Notes under the pieces: model-generated
Seen by the model: only the letters and a program-made list of their open reading frames with translations
Told to the model about the DNA's origin: nothing
Database searches by the model: none
Source: Halalkalibacter urbisdiaboli
GTDB taxonomy: Bacteria > Bacillota > Bacilli > Bacillales > Bacillaceae_D
Direction of reading: 5' to 3'
DNA length: 64,000 nucleotides
Assembly (NCBI RefSeq): GCF_002156385.1
Contig: NZ_MVJM01000001.1
Coordinates: 1,161,839-1,225,838, forward strand
Position numbers and translations under genes: made by a program
Part shown: positions 1-10,665 of the stretch, piece after piece
Layout: each line of letters opens with the position of its first letter
How positions within the stretch are numbered: position 1 is the stretch's first letter

Positions 1-222
1 TCTGCTATAACCCTTAGATTTAAAAGGGAAATCAATTTGAATATCCCTTTTTAGAAATTCCATTCTTAATTCATTAGCTCGTAATCCTACTAAATAGATA
101 TCATCGAGGAATTTGGATAAATTCTCCACTTGTCTATTATTCTGCTTTATATCATTTAAATTTAACCCCGTAGTAATTAAATCAACAGTCTCATCAATTT
201 TATTTAATAGCATATTCTTCAT
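1..222 (-). CDS. Partial CDS, last visible gene of the Dpd-like operon (runs off left edge)
   Basis: An open frame on the minus strand starts at ATG 222 or ATG 213, inside the 3' end of the DpdH-like gene, and stays open to position 1, giving 71-74 residues. An AGGAG lies just before the two candidate ATGs (3 or 12 nt), so the start is ambiguous. The overlap with the upstream stop suggests translational coupling and membership of the same operon. The visible part is hydrophilic and helical (starts MLLNKIDETVDLI), with no recognisable motif. In described Dpd loci a DpdI gene can follow dpdH, but nothing in these residues lets me call it that. Confidence 0.6.
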   Translation of the reverse strand, partial: MKNMLLNKIDETVDLITTGLNLNDIKQNNRQVENLSKFLDDIYLVGLRANELRMEFLKRDIQIDFPFKSKGYSR

Positions 223-3200
223 TTTCTCCTAAAGTCGTTAAAGATTTATTTACCTTCGTAATAGTCTTTTTCAGGTTTTCAAGATTATTATTATAATCTT
301 CTACTTGATTTTTATTAGAGTTAATTAAGCTATTATATTTGTTAGAGAACTGTGTCACAAGCTGGTCCGTTTTTAAGAGAAGTGTTAGATAATCAACTAA
401 TGATTGATATGAAAACTTAGATATATCCACTAATTTCTCAAATTCATTGCTATAATCCTGGTCTATTTTTAGGAAAGCAAAACGAATTTCCTCAGCTAGT
501 TGATGAATCTCTTCATCGCTAACTAAAACATGTTTGAAATCCTCTTCAGAATAATACTCTTTTGCTTTCCCTCGTAAAGTATTTTCTAAAAATGATTTGA
601 TCTTGTAGAATGCATTTTCGACCTCATCTACCTGAACATATTGTTTTATTCTACTTATTACAGTGTTAAATTGGTCAACTTCAGATTTTATAAGCTTAGG
701 TAGTAAATCCCTCTGTTGTTTTGCTAAATTGTAGGAAACATAAAGTTGAGAATTTAGTGTAGAGACATTAGGCATATTGTCTAAAGTCCAATTTGTGTAA
801 ACTAAGTCATTAATCTCCTGTAAGATTGGCTGAGCGTTAATATATAGCTTATTAGAATCCACCTTGGCTTCACCTAATAAAATATTAGAGTTTTTAATTA
901 AGAACTCATTATTATTTTTTATGTCCTGTTCCTTTAATGATTTTAATTGAGTATGCCACATCTGTGAATGATCCGTGTCACCGTTTAATTGAGATGTATT
1001 CATCAATTTAAGATACAGTTCTTCTACTGTCTCTCTCCCATCTATTTGGCCATTTAAAACACAGAGATAATATTGGTTATAAACCGCCCACTTCATCATA
1101 TTCCATGAAACGTCTTCTTCAGTAGTCGTTATAATCTTAACCAAATGGTCCATGTATTCTGAAATCCAGTTATAGACAAGCAATAAATAATCAGTAGAGT
1201 TAGAGAACTCCCATGTGCCTTCCCCCAAAAATTTATAGGCCAAGATAGACTCCATAAACTGATAATTTATCTTGTTTTTTTCTAAGACCAACCCCGAGGT
1301 GTTTATCTCTACTGGTTGACCTTCAATTCCAACTCGATTAATCGAATTATTTCCAAAAAAGTTACTTACTAAGAAAGTAGAAACCCCGTAATTTTGCCAT
1401 GGGATGAATGAATTTAAGAAATTCACTATTTCAAGCCTAATTATTTTATGATTTGACAGTGCACCATTTTGTTCAAACCAATGGCGTAGTACCATTCGTT
1501 CTTGCTCATATTTTGAATGAACACCTGGTGAGTTTTTTTCTTTTTTAGGCTCTTTTTTGGCTGCTACCGGTGGAGTAGGCAGCACTGAGCCGCTCTGAAG
1601 CTCTTTTCCTTTAATAGGTGCAAGGTGAAACGCCTCGAACACATCTAATGGTAAATCCCCTATTTTCACTTCACCATCAATTTCAGTTCTAAATGCAGTT
1701 CTATTCCCCCAAACTCTAAGTAAACAACTTAGTTCGTCTGCATGTTCTGGGGATTGATTATCTAATAATGTTTTATGCAGCTCTTCCGCCCATTGTGGAA
1801 TATCATAATAGTTTCTAAAATCCTGCCACTTACCAGGAAAGTTCATAGGGTTTTGCAAGTAACGTTCATATACATGTTTAATAATTTGTTTGAGGAAAAC
1901 ACGTGGTGTCTTTTCTTCTAATGTTTCATATAGATGTAAGATCGCTCTTTTATTAAAAGGAAATAAGCTAATTTCCCCTAGCAAAGGGTCTTCAAAAGAA
2001 CTCCAGCTATGCTTTTCATATAGATTAGAAATAGGCAAATTAGTCGTATTTGCTCCCGTTGCCAACCAATGGTTTAACACATCGCTTTTTGTATTAATTG
2101 CATTTAAATAACGTGCAGCCAAAATCACCACGTCATCTTCTCTTGCAAATAATGAGTCTAATTCGATAAAGATTCTTCCAGTTACCCGTTGTTTTAAGTT
2201 ATCCGGAAAAAATGAATTATAGTAAGATGTTGTAGTGCCTACAACAGAAAACAGTCTACAAATTTCATCATTATTATGATTCGATACATTTAGCGCTTCA
2301 ATCAAAGAACGATCTATTCCAGTAAATGAAGTAATATCCTCAATAAATAAAGTTAATACCTTATTATTTTGCTTTAAATGTTTTCGCAAATCATAGATAA
2401 TTTGTCTAAAATCTTCTCCACTCATCTGAAGACAAAGTTGAATTACTGAATCAATATAAGTGTTTAAATATTCACTTACTCTTTCTCTGAAGTCTTCCTT
2501 ACGATAGATATCTTTAGCAAAGCTACTAGCACTCCGTGTAACATCTTCATAGTCTTCTATTCCTTCTCTGAACTCTATAGAAATATTAAAATCTTCCGGC
2601 GTAAATCGAGCATCAAACTCATTTTGACGTTCATCTTTAGCGTTTGACGAAATTTTATGAAATAATCTAGTGAAAGGTCCATTTTCAGTTGCAAATAAAT
2701 GTTCTATTGCATAATTACACTTAACAAATTCAATTAATTTATCAGATTCTCTTTTACTGAGGATACAATCCGTAAAATCTGTTTTCGCTTCTAATTTTGT
2801 TAATAGGTTATTTTTTATGGAGTAAAGAAGTTCGGAATCATCAAGCAATTCTTTTGCCAGAGATAATTTTTTTAGAATTTCTTCGTTATTAATTTCACTC
2901 AAAGCCTCTGATTGTAAGATTTGCATAATTGCCGATTTTAATGTGTTTTGATGCCTTTTAATCGAAACAATAACTTCATTTGAATCTTTATTTATCATGT
3001 ATTTTTCCATTGCCCAACGGATAAAGTGAGACTTACCAGAACCACTATCTCCTTGAACCACTAGAAAATTGTGTTTATTCGCTTCCTTTATTAAATAATC
3101 GGAGAAAAAGTCTTCCTCGTTTATACTCTTTTCTATATCATTACCTATGCCACTGGAAGTATATTTCAATCCTGCAAAAGGTAAATGAGTAGCCATAAAT

Positions 3201-3274
3201 TCCGCTGGGGACGTATACGTAGCATCATTTACTATAACTTCATCTAACCGCTTTAGTAGTTGTTCGTTATTCAA
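200..3274 (-). CDS. dpdH: DpdH-like P-loop ATPase
   Basis: This 1024-aa protein has a clear Walker A (GDSGSGKS, residues 75-82) and a Walker B-like stretch (LFIED, 309-313), followed by a sensor-like VVGTTTS near 345, so it is an AAA/STAND-type ATPase. The rest is a long helical region with no recognised domain and a coiled-coil C-terminus. The start is TTG at 3274 behind a GGGGGGAG ribosome site and overlaps the preceding gene by 8 bp. Size, an N-terminal ATPase and position after SNF2, RecQ and a ~270-aa protein match the DpdE-F-G-H order of the 7-deazaguanine DNA restriction locus. The DpdH name is inferred from size, fold and order. Expected role: ATP-driven component of a cytoplasmic DNA-targeting defence complex. 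Confidence 0.65.
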   Translation of the reverse strand: MNNEQLLKRLDEVIVNDATYTSPAEFMATHLPFAGLKYTSSGIGNDIEKSINEEDFFSDYLIKEANKHNFLVVQGDSGSGKSHFIRWAMEKYMINKDSNEVIVSIKRHQNTLKSAIMQILQSEALSEINNEEILKKLSLAKELLDDSELLYSIKNNLLTKLEAKTDFTDCILSKRESDKLIEFVKCNYAIEHLFATENGPFTRLFHKISSNAKDERQNEFDARFTPEDFNISIEFREGIEDYEDVTRSASSFAKDIYRKEDFRERVSEYLNTYIDSVIQLCLQMSGEDFRQIIYDLRKHLKQNNKVLTLFIEDITSFTGIDRSLIEALNVSNHNNDEICRLFSVVGTTTSYYNSFFPDNLKQRVTGRIFIELDSLFAREDDVVILAARYLNAINTKSDVLNHWLATGANTTNLPISNLYEKHSWSSFEDPLLGEISLFPFNKRAILHLYETLEEKTPRVFLKQIIKHVYERYLQNPMNFPGKWQDFRNYYDIPQWAEELHKTLLDNQSPEHADELSCLLRVWGNRTAFRTEIDGEVKIGDLPLDVFEAFHLAPIKGKELQSGSVLPTPPVAAKKEPKKEKNSPGVHSKYEQERMVLRHWFEQNGALSNHKIIRLEIVNFLNSFIPWQNYGVSTFLVSNFFGNNSINRVGIEGQPVEINTSGLVLEKNKINYQFMESILAYKFLGEGTWEFSNSTDYLLLVYNWISEYMDHLVKIITTTEEDVSWNMMKWAVYNQYYLCVLNGQIDGRETVEELYLKLMNTSQLNGDTDHSQMWHTQLKSLKEQDIKNNNEFLIKNSNILLGEAKVDSNKLYINAQPILQEINDLVYTNWTLDNMPNVSTLNSQLYVSYNLAKQQRDLLPKLIKSEVDQFNTVISRIKQYVQVDEVENAFYKIKSFLENTLRGKAKEYYSEEDFKHVLVSDEEIHQLAEEIRFAFLKIDQDYSNEFEKLVDISKFSYQSLVDYLTLLLKTDQLVTQFSNKYNSLINSNKNQVEDYNNNLENLKKTITKVNKSLTTLGENEEYAIK

Positions 3275-4049
3275 AATGCTCCCCCCTTATTTTAATATGG
3301 GTTGCTCTTTGGTCTACTTCATGAAATACACTTGGTGTTAAACTCCAGATATTTACATAATCTTGATGATACTCTAGTTTTATTACCCCTTGATCATGCA
3401 AGTCTCGTAAAGCCATAGAAAGAAAAACAGATATAGAATTATCTTTTAAACACCCTTTAAATTCAGGACATTTATTTTTTAACCACGCAAAGAAATCTTG
3501 TAAAGGTACTGGCTTATCTATAGCTAACTCACCGGCAAAGTACTGAATGATGTCTTTTATTCTCAAGGAGGAATTAGGAACGAAGACTTTATTATGCAGA
3601 TTACCAATCCCCAAAAATACAGCCCATAATCGCCATTGTAAATGGAAACTTGGATTTCCTTCTTGAACTAAAGCTGGATTCTGCTTGGTATAATCATTAA
3701 CCTTTATACCTAGAAGCTTTTCATCCTGCCCCACAACCCACTCCGTAAATACATAGAAAATTGTCTTATCACCAGAAAATAAGATAGAGTTTAATTTTCT
3801 CCTAAAGGTTTGTATCGACTGTATATCACCCTTTTCGATTTTTAACCCATATTTTCCATCACTGTTTTCAGAGACCCATCCACATGTTTTTGCATAGCTT
3901 AAAACTTTGCTCAACTCTCCTTCATTATTTAAGGGTTGAACTAAATGTCTTAATTCCTCTCGAGTATATTGCTTATATTCAACTAACTTTAATAGTGCAT
4001 ATAGTCTTTCCGGCAATACTTCTAATTTAAAATTAGTATCTATCTGCAT
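3267..4049 (-). CDS. dpdG: DpdG-position protein
   Basis: About 260 aa, soluble, with no catalytic motif that I recognise. The frame extends to 4082, but ATG 4049 has GGAGGT 4 nt upstream and is the better start; it overlaps the end of the RecQ-like gene by 17 bp and its own stop overlaps the DpdH-like start. The N-terminal ~100 residues look like a small helical, possibly winged-helix, fold (LYALLKLVEYKQYTREELRH). The DpdG assignment rests on length and on lying between the RecQ-like and P-loop ATPase genes, as in Dpd loci. Probably a structural or adaptor subunit. Confidence 0.55.
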   Translation of the reverse strand: MQIDTNFKLEVLPERLYALLKLVEYKQYTREELRHLVQPLNNEGELSKVLSYAKTCGWVSENSDGKYGLKIEKGDIQSIQTFRRKLNSILFSGDKTIFYVFTEWVVGQDEKLLGIKVNDYTKQNPALVQEGNPSFHLQWRLWAVFLGIGNLHNKVFVPNSSLRIKDIIQYFAGELAIDKPVPLQDFFAWLKNKCPEFKGCLKDNSISVFLSMALRDLHDQGVIKLEYHQDYVNIWSLTPSVFHEVDQRATHIKIRGEHFE

Positions 4050-6486
4050 GGAGACCTCCGCTACAATACTTAATTGGTCCATCTACTAAATCACGTAGTT
4101 TTCGTGCCTCATTATTAATAATTAAATCTTTCTTTGAGATATAGATATATTTATTGTTTTCCATGTGCCTCTGATTATTTTTTATATAGGAATATATCTT
4201 GTCTGTTTTAGATGAGCTGCTTTTCATAACAACACTTATCACTCCACTTAGAATGATATCATCCCCACCAAGCACTTCATCAAACTCATAAACAATTACA
4301 TCTGATTTATTTAGATAATTGAACATTACTTCGTTTCTATCCTCCACTAATATCATGTCAAAATGATGTTCTGATAGGTAGAGGGGATTAAATTCGCCTT
4401 CAAATTCGTAAATCGTTTCTCTTAGCATCAATGCATCACTAGCTCTATAGTGCTTTAAATAGTTTAGAAAGCCTTTTCGACCATCACTGATTGTAATATG
4501 CTGCTTGCTGAAAATAGCTCTCTTTTGTTTCTCTCTACATGATGGACACGTCCGGCATGCTCGTGTTGTATATGGGTAAACATTTTCAAAGTGGAGGCCA
4601 AAACAAGTATTTTTGGTTTTCTTAAACATCTTTCTTATATAAGCAACTTGGTCATTAATTTTATTTCGTTCTGCTTCCCTTGGGATTTCAATTTTAGCTA
4701 AAAAATCAGATTCTGGATTTGTAATGTCTAAATCCTTAATTTTTATCATGACATTATATTCAGAGTTTGCTATCCACTCGGCGTCTAAGATTTCAATTAG
4801 ATTATTCCGGTTAAGGAACAACAAAACATACCCGTACCAGTTTGCGAATAATCTACCTGTAAATTCTTCCATGCGGTTTAACGGTTTTACCATTGTGTTT
4901 ACTACTAATTTATCTCCACCTTCAACAGATATAGGTTGTTGTATTAGGTCAATGAATTTTTCTCTAATTTTCTCCGTCGTTAATACTTTACTGTTCGTTA
5001 AGTGATTCACTAATTTAATATCCTCGAGCTGAAATAATAAAGATATTGATAAACTAGGAAATCCATCCCGTCCACCTCTACCTACTTCTTGATAGAAGCG
5101 GTCGATACTTGGAGGCATGTATAAATGAACCACTGCCCTTACATCTTTTTTATCCATACCTACACCAAAAGCAGATGTAGCAATGATAATATCAATCTCA
5201 TCATTTTTCCATCTAGAAATAATTTCTTGCCTATCGTCATTACTGGTATCTCCTGTGAAGACAGCCACACGATTATATTGTTCATCCTGAATAATGGATG
5301 CATACTTTTCAGCGTCGGCTCGTGTTCCTACATACACTATAAATGGCCTTGGAATTTTAGGTAGAAGCTCCCTGAAATATTGGTTTCTTTTTGAAATTCC
5401 TTCACAGTGTTTGTAGTAATACTGAATTTCATCACGCAGAGTGTCCGTTCTAATTTCTACTAGATTTGTTTTTTCAGAAAATAATTCTTTGAGAAGCTCT
5501 GTACTCTCTTCTGATAATGTTGCTGAAAGAAGAATTGTCTTTAATCTACCATTTGTTAACTCTAATAGTTTTTTTCTTATTACAGCTAGCAATTGAAAGT
5601 CAATTCTAAACAAATCTCCCCATTCATCAATGATATGAGCTTCATCAATAACCAACCGATTTAATTGATCATCGGTTGCTAAATCAAATAATACTTGTTT
5701 AAACCAAGGTCTTAGGACGACCTCAGGTGAAGTGAAAACCAGAGAGACGGTTCCATCCTTTAACTCTTTTTCGATTTCTTTTCTTTCTTTGTTTGAAACT
5801 CCAGAGTGGATTACACGGACACTTAGTTCGTTATCTGTATAAGCAGCTGCTATATTTTGTTGCTGGTCCATAGTTAAAGAAACAGTAGGCACAATGACAA
5901 CTGTTACTCCAGACTTGTCATAAAAAGCTGGCATTTGAAAAACGAGTGACTTTCCCCCACCTGTTCTTAACGCTGCTATTAACGTACTACCTTCTTTTTG
6001 TGTTATCGCTGCATGTGCAAGATACTTTTGCCCTTTGGATGTGTATTCTTCATATCCTGTCATATGAAACAGGTAACCATCTCCTGCAACACGATTTTCT
6101 GGAGCAGGTTGATATTTATATACACTGTTAATTTCCTCACCAACTTCTAACCATGACGGAAATTCAGCAGAACATGAAACTTCAACTACGTCATCGAAAT
6201 GGAAAGGACTTATTCCAAAATACTGAATACTAGTTAAAATGTTTCTATATAGCGTTTCTGGCATCTGCAATCTACTATTTGTTATTAAGAGGTATTGTCT
6301 TAGATTGGCGAGAAAATCGCGTAATCCAGACTCCGTTTGCAAATAATAGCTGTAGCAGTTTAGTATTCGCCTCACAACATAATCGATTGGAGAATCTGCT
6401 TTACTTTCATTAAGTTGATCTATGGCGCGTTTAGGTTTTACCCTTCCTGCAAAAACATCCTCTAAGAGAGTTTTATAGCGTATCAT
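4033..6486 (-). CDS. dpdF: DpdF-like RecQ-family DNA helicase
   Basis: An 817-aa superfamily 2 helicase of RecQ type. Visible motifs: RTGGGKS Walker A (174-180), DEAH box (281-284), SATLSEES motif III-like, a second RecA lobe with IIATSAFGVGMDKKDVR, and motif VI QEVGRGGRDG. A RecQ-type zinc cluster follows (C628, C644, C647, C650; CxxCxxC at the end). An unfamiliar ~170-residue N-terminal extension and a ~160-residue C-terminal tail flank the helicase core. The ATG overlaps the stop of the SNF2 gene by 4 bp, so the two are co-translated. Housekeeping RecQ proteins are shorter (~590-700 aa) and usually carry HRDC; the operon context fits DpdF. Confidence 0.75.
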   Translation of the reverse strand: MIRYKTLLEDVFAGRVKPKRAIDQLNESKADSPIDYVVRRILNCYSYYLQTESGLRDFLANLRQYLLITNSRLQMPETLYRNILTSIQYFGISPFHFDDVVEVSCSAEFPSWLEVGEEINSVYKYQPAPENRVAGDGYLFHMTGYEEYTSKGQKYLAHAAITQKEGSTLIAALRTGGGKSLVFQMPAFYDKSGVTVVIVPTVSLTMDQQQNIAAAYTDNELSVRVIHSGVSNKERKEIEKELKDGTVSLVFTSPEVVLRPWFKQVLFDLATDDQLNRLVIDEAHIIDEWGDLFRIDFQLLAVIRKKLLELTNGRLKTILLSATLSEESTELLKELFSEKTNLVEIRTDTLRDEIQYYYKHCEGISKRNQYFRELLPKIPRPFIVYVGTRADAEKYASIIQDEQYNRVAVFTGDTSNDDRQEIISRWKNDEIDIIIATSAFGVGMDKKDVRAVVHLYMPPSIDRFYQEVGRGGRDGFPSLSISLLFQLEDIKLVNHLTNSKVLTTEKIREKFIDLIQQPISVEGGDKLVVNTMVKPLNRMEEFTGRLFANWYGYVLLFLNRNNLIEILDAEWIANSEYNVMIKIKDLDITNPESDFLAKIEIPREAERNKINDQVAYIRKMFKKTKNTCFGLHFENVYPYTTRACRTCPSCREKQKRAIFSKQHITISDGRKGFLNYLKHYRASDALMLRETIYEFEGEFNPLYLSEHHFDMILVEDRNEVMFNYLNKSDVIVYEFDEVLGGDDIILSGVISVVMKSSSSKTDKIYSYIKNNQRHMENNKYIYISKKDLIINNEARKLRDLVDGPIKYCSGGLHADRY

Positions 6487-9400
6487 TGTTTTCTCACCCT
6501 AACATAATAGACGGAATCTAATTCATACTTGCAGTTAAGGATTCCTTTAACAAGTAGCTTAAACAAGTCACTACTTGCAGTATCTATCACTGTTTTGTCT
6601 TCATAGAATGTTCGAGATTGTTGATGTCCATGGTTTTCAAGACTGTAATAACTAGAAAATTGCTTCCTAACCGTTTCCAACCTTTTTTGTACCTTTTCCT
6701 TCACATGCCCGAGACTTTCGTTATGCGCTTTGATCACTAATTTTTCCCACTTTTTTGGAGGGTATAATTCAATAAATTGGTCAATCTCACTAACCCTTCC
6801 ACCTCTTCGACCCAGGTGAGTAATTAAGCTTTGGTTTCTAGAAGCTATTAAATCTTCTATTACATCAACACTTATTGATTCATTTCCAGAAATTCTTACT
6901 AAGTCCGCTTCTGTTTTTACTAAGTTAAAGCCTTTTATTAAATTTAAATTTTCCAATGGAATATCATTTTCTAATAAATACCTCGTCCGAAAGCTCGTCT
7001 TCCATTTAAATACCAACCCACTAAAATCAAAGTCCCCTGTTAGTTCCATTGCACAACATGTCCCTTTATAAAATGCACTAGCATGAGATAATAACGAATC
7101 AAAAATAGGTTCCCCTGGGGCAAAAAATGCCAATTCTTCATTTTTAATGGCCATATCTCTATCATAGGTTCCTATAATTTCATTAGGATTGTTTGAACGT
7201 TTTAAAATTTCTTCCGTCTCTAAAGGGACATAATGCGCTTTTTTAAATGAACCATAACTAAAGGACTGAGGAGAGAATTTTGCTAGTGGCGTTTGATTTT
7301 TCAGGACTGTTTCACCGTTAAATCCAACCATTCTCCCCCAAGCATTCATAGCATCAGAAAGGTTTTTCCCTTGATTGTCATCAATCGTATGAATCAAGTT
7401 CTCGATCATTCTTTGCAAACGCCTACTCATTTGTCGATTTGCATCATATAACCGTTCTTCACGAAGTATTTTATTTAGTGCTACTGTCTTTTGTTGAAAC
7501 TCCTCAAGAATAACTTCAAAATTTCGATTATTTAAATTCAGTAAATAATCATTAATAATATTTTCAAATTCTTCTAAAGCAATTTCTAATCCACTTAATG
7601 ATTCGCCAAAGATATTAAATGCACTGGCCCAAATTTTTAATAAGTCTTCTTCAAGACTATCCTGAGCATAAAAAACAACAGATAAAACATTTTTTTCTAC
7701 GTCTCTACCAATACGGTCGAGACGTCCAATTCTTTGTTCAATTTCGGCAGGTGAAAATGGCAAGTCAAAGTGAATAATAGCATCTGCGATTTGAAAATTT
7801 CTTCCTTCACCAGCTGTATAATCACATAACAAAATATTAACATCTTGCCTCGTTTGGAAATCATATACATTTTGCGAGAGTTCTTTATTACTTATTCCCG
7901 CATAAAAGTTTCTAAACTTTTCAGACCCAGTATAAATTTCTAACATTCTTTCCAACATTTTTGCGGATTCTGTATATTTCGTGAATATTACAACTTTTTT
8001 ATCGTAGGCTTCTTGGTCAAGGTAGTCCAGTAGCTTTGTCACCCTACTATTAATTAATTCAGGGTTATCTAAAAAGTAGTCTGGGTCTTCCAACTCTTTA
8101 TGAACAGCTTCTCCATACTGATGTAGCTTGTTTATTAGTTCATTATAGATAGGTCCACAGTCAATTATTGGTGAATGAAGTTCAAGATAAGATTTTAGTG
8201 CAAATGGGGAAGAAAACATTCGGTTAAATAGCTCTTTTACAATATTACTATCAGCCAGATTTTTTTCTTTTAATTGATTTATTAATTCTATAACGCATAC
8301 ATAGGTTTCAAGTTCATAATAATTGTTATTAGCATCTTGCATCATATACGATTGTTTTAATAACGTTCTATTGGCAAACTTATTTTTTAATTCGTCACGT
8401 CTATGACGAATAATATCTCGGTCGATTTGGTAATATTCCGCAAGATATTCAAGCAATGTGTGAATGGAAGCTATAGCATTATCGGGTTCATCTTCGCTTA
8501 TCATATCGTAGGTCGAGTTTATAAAATCATCCTCAACGTAATCATTTATCTCTTCTAATTCAGAGATAATGTCTTCAAGCAATCCAGTATCTTCATCAGA
8601 TGTATCGTAGAATTCTTCTAATAAGTTTCTGATTTCACAAACATGTTCTTTTATCTTATTATTTTTATCTACTAGTGAACCAAATTGAGTAAGAGATATA
8701 TTATGATACATTTCTGGCTTAAGTAATTTTAACAGATGTAAATATTCACTCCGTCTGGCGGTGATAGGTGTAGCCGTCAAAATAAGTACATTCTCTACAC
8801 GACCTGATAATTCATAGATAGTGTTATAAATAGCATTGTTCGAAATTACTTTGTGGACTTCATCAACAATCAATAAGTCCCATTTTCTCTGTAATATTCC
8901 TTTGTATTTCTCATTATTTAACCTTTCCAAAGGGATTATAGCAACATCGTCTAAGTCGCTAATATCACCTTCATCATAGATTGTTGCAGCCATCCAAAGC
9001 TTAATCTCAAACTCATTTTGCCACTGTCTCATTAACGTTTCAGGAACAATGACTATTGTTTTAAAGTTTGTTTTTTTTCGGTTCAATGTACTTGCTATAA
9101 TCAATGCTTCAATTGTTTTTCCTAAGCCAACTTCGTCTGCTAACATTAATCTACACTTATTTTGTTTCGATGCTCGCATAATTGTATCAATTTGATGTGG
9201 AAATAAATAAGCACGGGCACCAACTAAGGTTTCAAATCCTATAGGTGCATTTTCCAAAGAGTTAGAGAATTTGCTCACCACTTGTCGATTTAAATACCAC
9301 TTAGGATTTTGGAATTCATAGGATAATAATTGATAGATTGGGTTTATACTTCCCAACTGAAAAGAGGCATCTATGTCAGTTTCACAAACTATAATAGGCC

Positions 9401-9743
9401 TGTTTTGATCCATGATATAGTAATAAGTAAAAGGGACATTTTTCCTTTTCACTTCATCTAAGAGGATGCCTTTCTTCTGGACATTATTAATAAAATAAAT
9501 AACTTCGGTACTTTTTTGAATAGATGATCTAGTAACTGCCAACTTACTATAAGTCAGTTCTATCGGAAGTGTTGGTAAATACTCTCTAAGCCCATCGTGG
9601 TCATAAAAACGAACTTTAACTTCGTCATATTCTTCGTTGCAAGCTATCACTTTTCCTAAGATAAATGCTCTAGGATCACTTTCGCTTTCATTATCGAAAG
9701 GACATCTTACATACATTCCTTCTTCTAAAAGAACTTCTTTCAT
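6483..9743 (-). CDS. dpdE: DpdE-like SNF2-family helicase/translocase
   Basis: About 1086 aa from ATG 9743. The frame extends to 9803, but 9743 has GAGG 9 nt upstream and lies 1 nt after the preceding stop. The N-terminal ~180 residues look like a beta-rich RapA/HepA-type module. Then come DEVGLGKT (203-210), DEVH (294-297), LTATPITARR (motif III), a second lobe with VVIFTKYTESAKML, and motif VI QRIGRLDRIGR. Such enzymes translocate on duplex DNA. Size, RapA-like layout and immediate linkage to the RecQ-like gene match DpdE. Housekeeping RapA is unlikely in this context. Confidence 0.75.
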   Translation of the reverse strand: MKEVLLEEGMYVRCPFDNESESDPRAFILGKVIACNEEYDEVKVRFYDHDGLREYLPTLPIELTYSKLAVTRSSIQKSTEVIYFINNVQKKGILLDEVKRKNVPFTYYYIMDQNRPIIVCETDIDASFQLGSINPIYQLLSYEFQNPKWYLNRQVVSKFSNSLENAPIGFETLVGARAYLFPHQIDTIMRASKQNKCRLMLADEVGLGKTIEALIIASTLNRKKTNFKTIVIVPETLMRQWQNEFEIKLWMAATIYDEGDISDLDDVAIIPLERLNNEKYKGILQRKWDLLIVDEVHKVISNNAIYNTIYELSGRVENVLILTATPITARRSEYLHLLKLLKPEMYHNISLTQFGSLVDKNNKIKEHVCEIRNLLEEFYDTSDEDTGLLEDIISELEEINDYVEDDFINSTYDMISEDEPDNAIASIHTLLEYLAEYYQIDRDIIRHRRDELKNKFANRTLLKQSYMMQDANNNYYELETYVCVIELINQLKEKNLADSNIVKELFNRMFSSPFALKSYLELHSPIIDCGPIYNELINKLHQYGEAVHKELEDPDYFLDNPELINSRVTKLLDYLDQEAYDKKVVIFTKYTESAKMLERMLEIYTGSEKFRNFYAGISNKELSQNVYDFQTRQDVNILLCDYTAGEGRNFQIADAIIHFDLPFSPAEIEQRIGRLDRIGRDVEKNVLSVVFYAQDSLEEDLLKIWASAFNIFGESLSGLEIALEEFENIINDYLLNLNNRNFEVILEEFQQKTVALNKILREERLYDANRQMSRRLQRMIENLIHTIDDNQGKNLSDAMNAWGRMVGFNGETVLKNQTPLAKFSPQSFSYGSFKKAHYVPLETEEILKRSNNPNEIIGTYDRDMAIKNEELAFFAPGEPIFDSLLSHASAFYKGTCCAMELTGDFDFSGLVFKWKTSFRTRYLLENDIPLENLNLIKGFNLVKTEADLVRISGNESISVDVIEDLIASRNQSLITHLGRRGGRVSEIDQFIELYPPKKWEKLVIKAHNESLGHVKEKVQKRLETVRKQFSSYYSLENHGHQQSRTFYEDKTVIDTASSDLFKLLVKGILNCKYELDSVYYVRVRKQ

Positions 9744-9744
9744 A

Positions 9745-10665
9745 TTAATCATCCTCGTAACTAAAAGTGTCTTTTTCCCCGGTTTCCACATGGACAACTT
9801 CAAAACTATAACCTTTATTAGGTAAGTAAGTTGAAGTCAATCGAATGACATCATCGGTATAAAAGAATGGTAAATAAAAGGAGTAATGTGTTAAAGCACG
9901 TTCTTTCCTAATCCCCTTCTCTTTCCACTCCTCGAAAATCATTAAATTAACATGGGTATCTAATGCAAATTTCACTGGAAATGAAACGCTGCCGGTCTTC
10001 TCTTTTTCAAGAGTATCCAGCTTCATGATTGGATGGATATCGTTTAAGTATCTTAAATTAATTTGTTTTGATTTAGTTGTTCTCTCAACTTGAGTAGATA
10101 TCGAATACGTTAGTTCGTTAACAAGTTTTAAGTCTCGGTCAAACACACTTTTTATAGGTTTTTCTACCAAAAAAGCTAACTCCCATTTACATACTAGAAT
10201 AATTTCCTCGATAACATATTTATACAAGTAAAATTTTACTCGTTTAATGAGTTCCTCAAGCTTTTCATTAATATCACTTTTTTCAAAATAAGTGATATCT
10301 TCCTGCTCCAACCTGTTTTTAGCTTGCTCCAAGATAGTTTTTAGCTGATTTGAAAGCTTTTGCTGCCCCGAAGTACGTGCAGCTGAATCTCCTACAAGCA
10401 AACATTCAAAATAAGAGATAAGTTCATTTTCTAATTCACTATTCTCTAATTGTTGTTCGACAAGAATATCATACGCAATATCCGCTTCAATGGTTTTGTA
10501 TCCTAACTCTGAGTATTTGTATTCGTACAATACCTTTTCAAAAGTGATATTAGTATACATTGAAGCAGGACCGAAGATGAATTTAACCTGTGTTTCCTCT
10601 ACATAGATAATTAATAAATTTTCCATTCTATTCCTCACTATAACCAGTGTAACCCTGCTATCCAT
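9745..10665 (-). CDS. Uncharacterised 306-aa protein of the Dpd-like operon
   Basis: A soluble 306-aa protein, acidic and helical in its middle third (an E/K/L-rich stretch around residues 85-150), with a beta-rich C-terminal ~100 residues. I see no catalytic motif, membrane segment or cysteine cluster. It overlaps the upstream 195-aa gene by 28 bp and stops 1 nt before the SNF2 ATG, so it is embedded in the operon. It could be a DNA-binding or assembly partner of the helicases; that is inference from position only. I do not recognise the family. Confidence 0.6.
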   Translation of the reverse strand: MDSRVTLVIVRNRMENLLIIYVEETQVKFIFGPASMYTNITFEKVLYEYKYSELGYKTIEADIAYDILVEQQLENSELENELISYFECLLVGDSAARTSGQQKLSNQLKTILEQAKNRLEQEDITYFEKSDINEKLEELIKRVKFYLYKYVIEEIILVCKWELAFLVEKPIKSVFDRDLKLVNELTYSISTQVERTTKSKQINLRYLNDIHPIMKLDTLEKEKTGSVSFPVKFALDTHVNLMIFEEWKEKGIRKERALTHYSFYLPFFYTDDVIRLTSTYLPNKGYSFEVVHVETGEKDTFSYEDD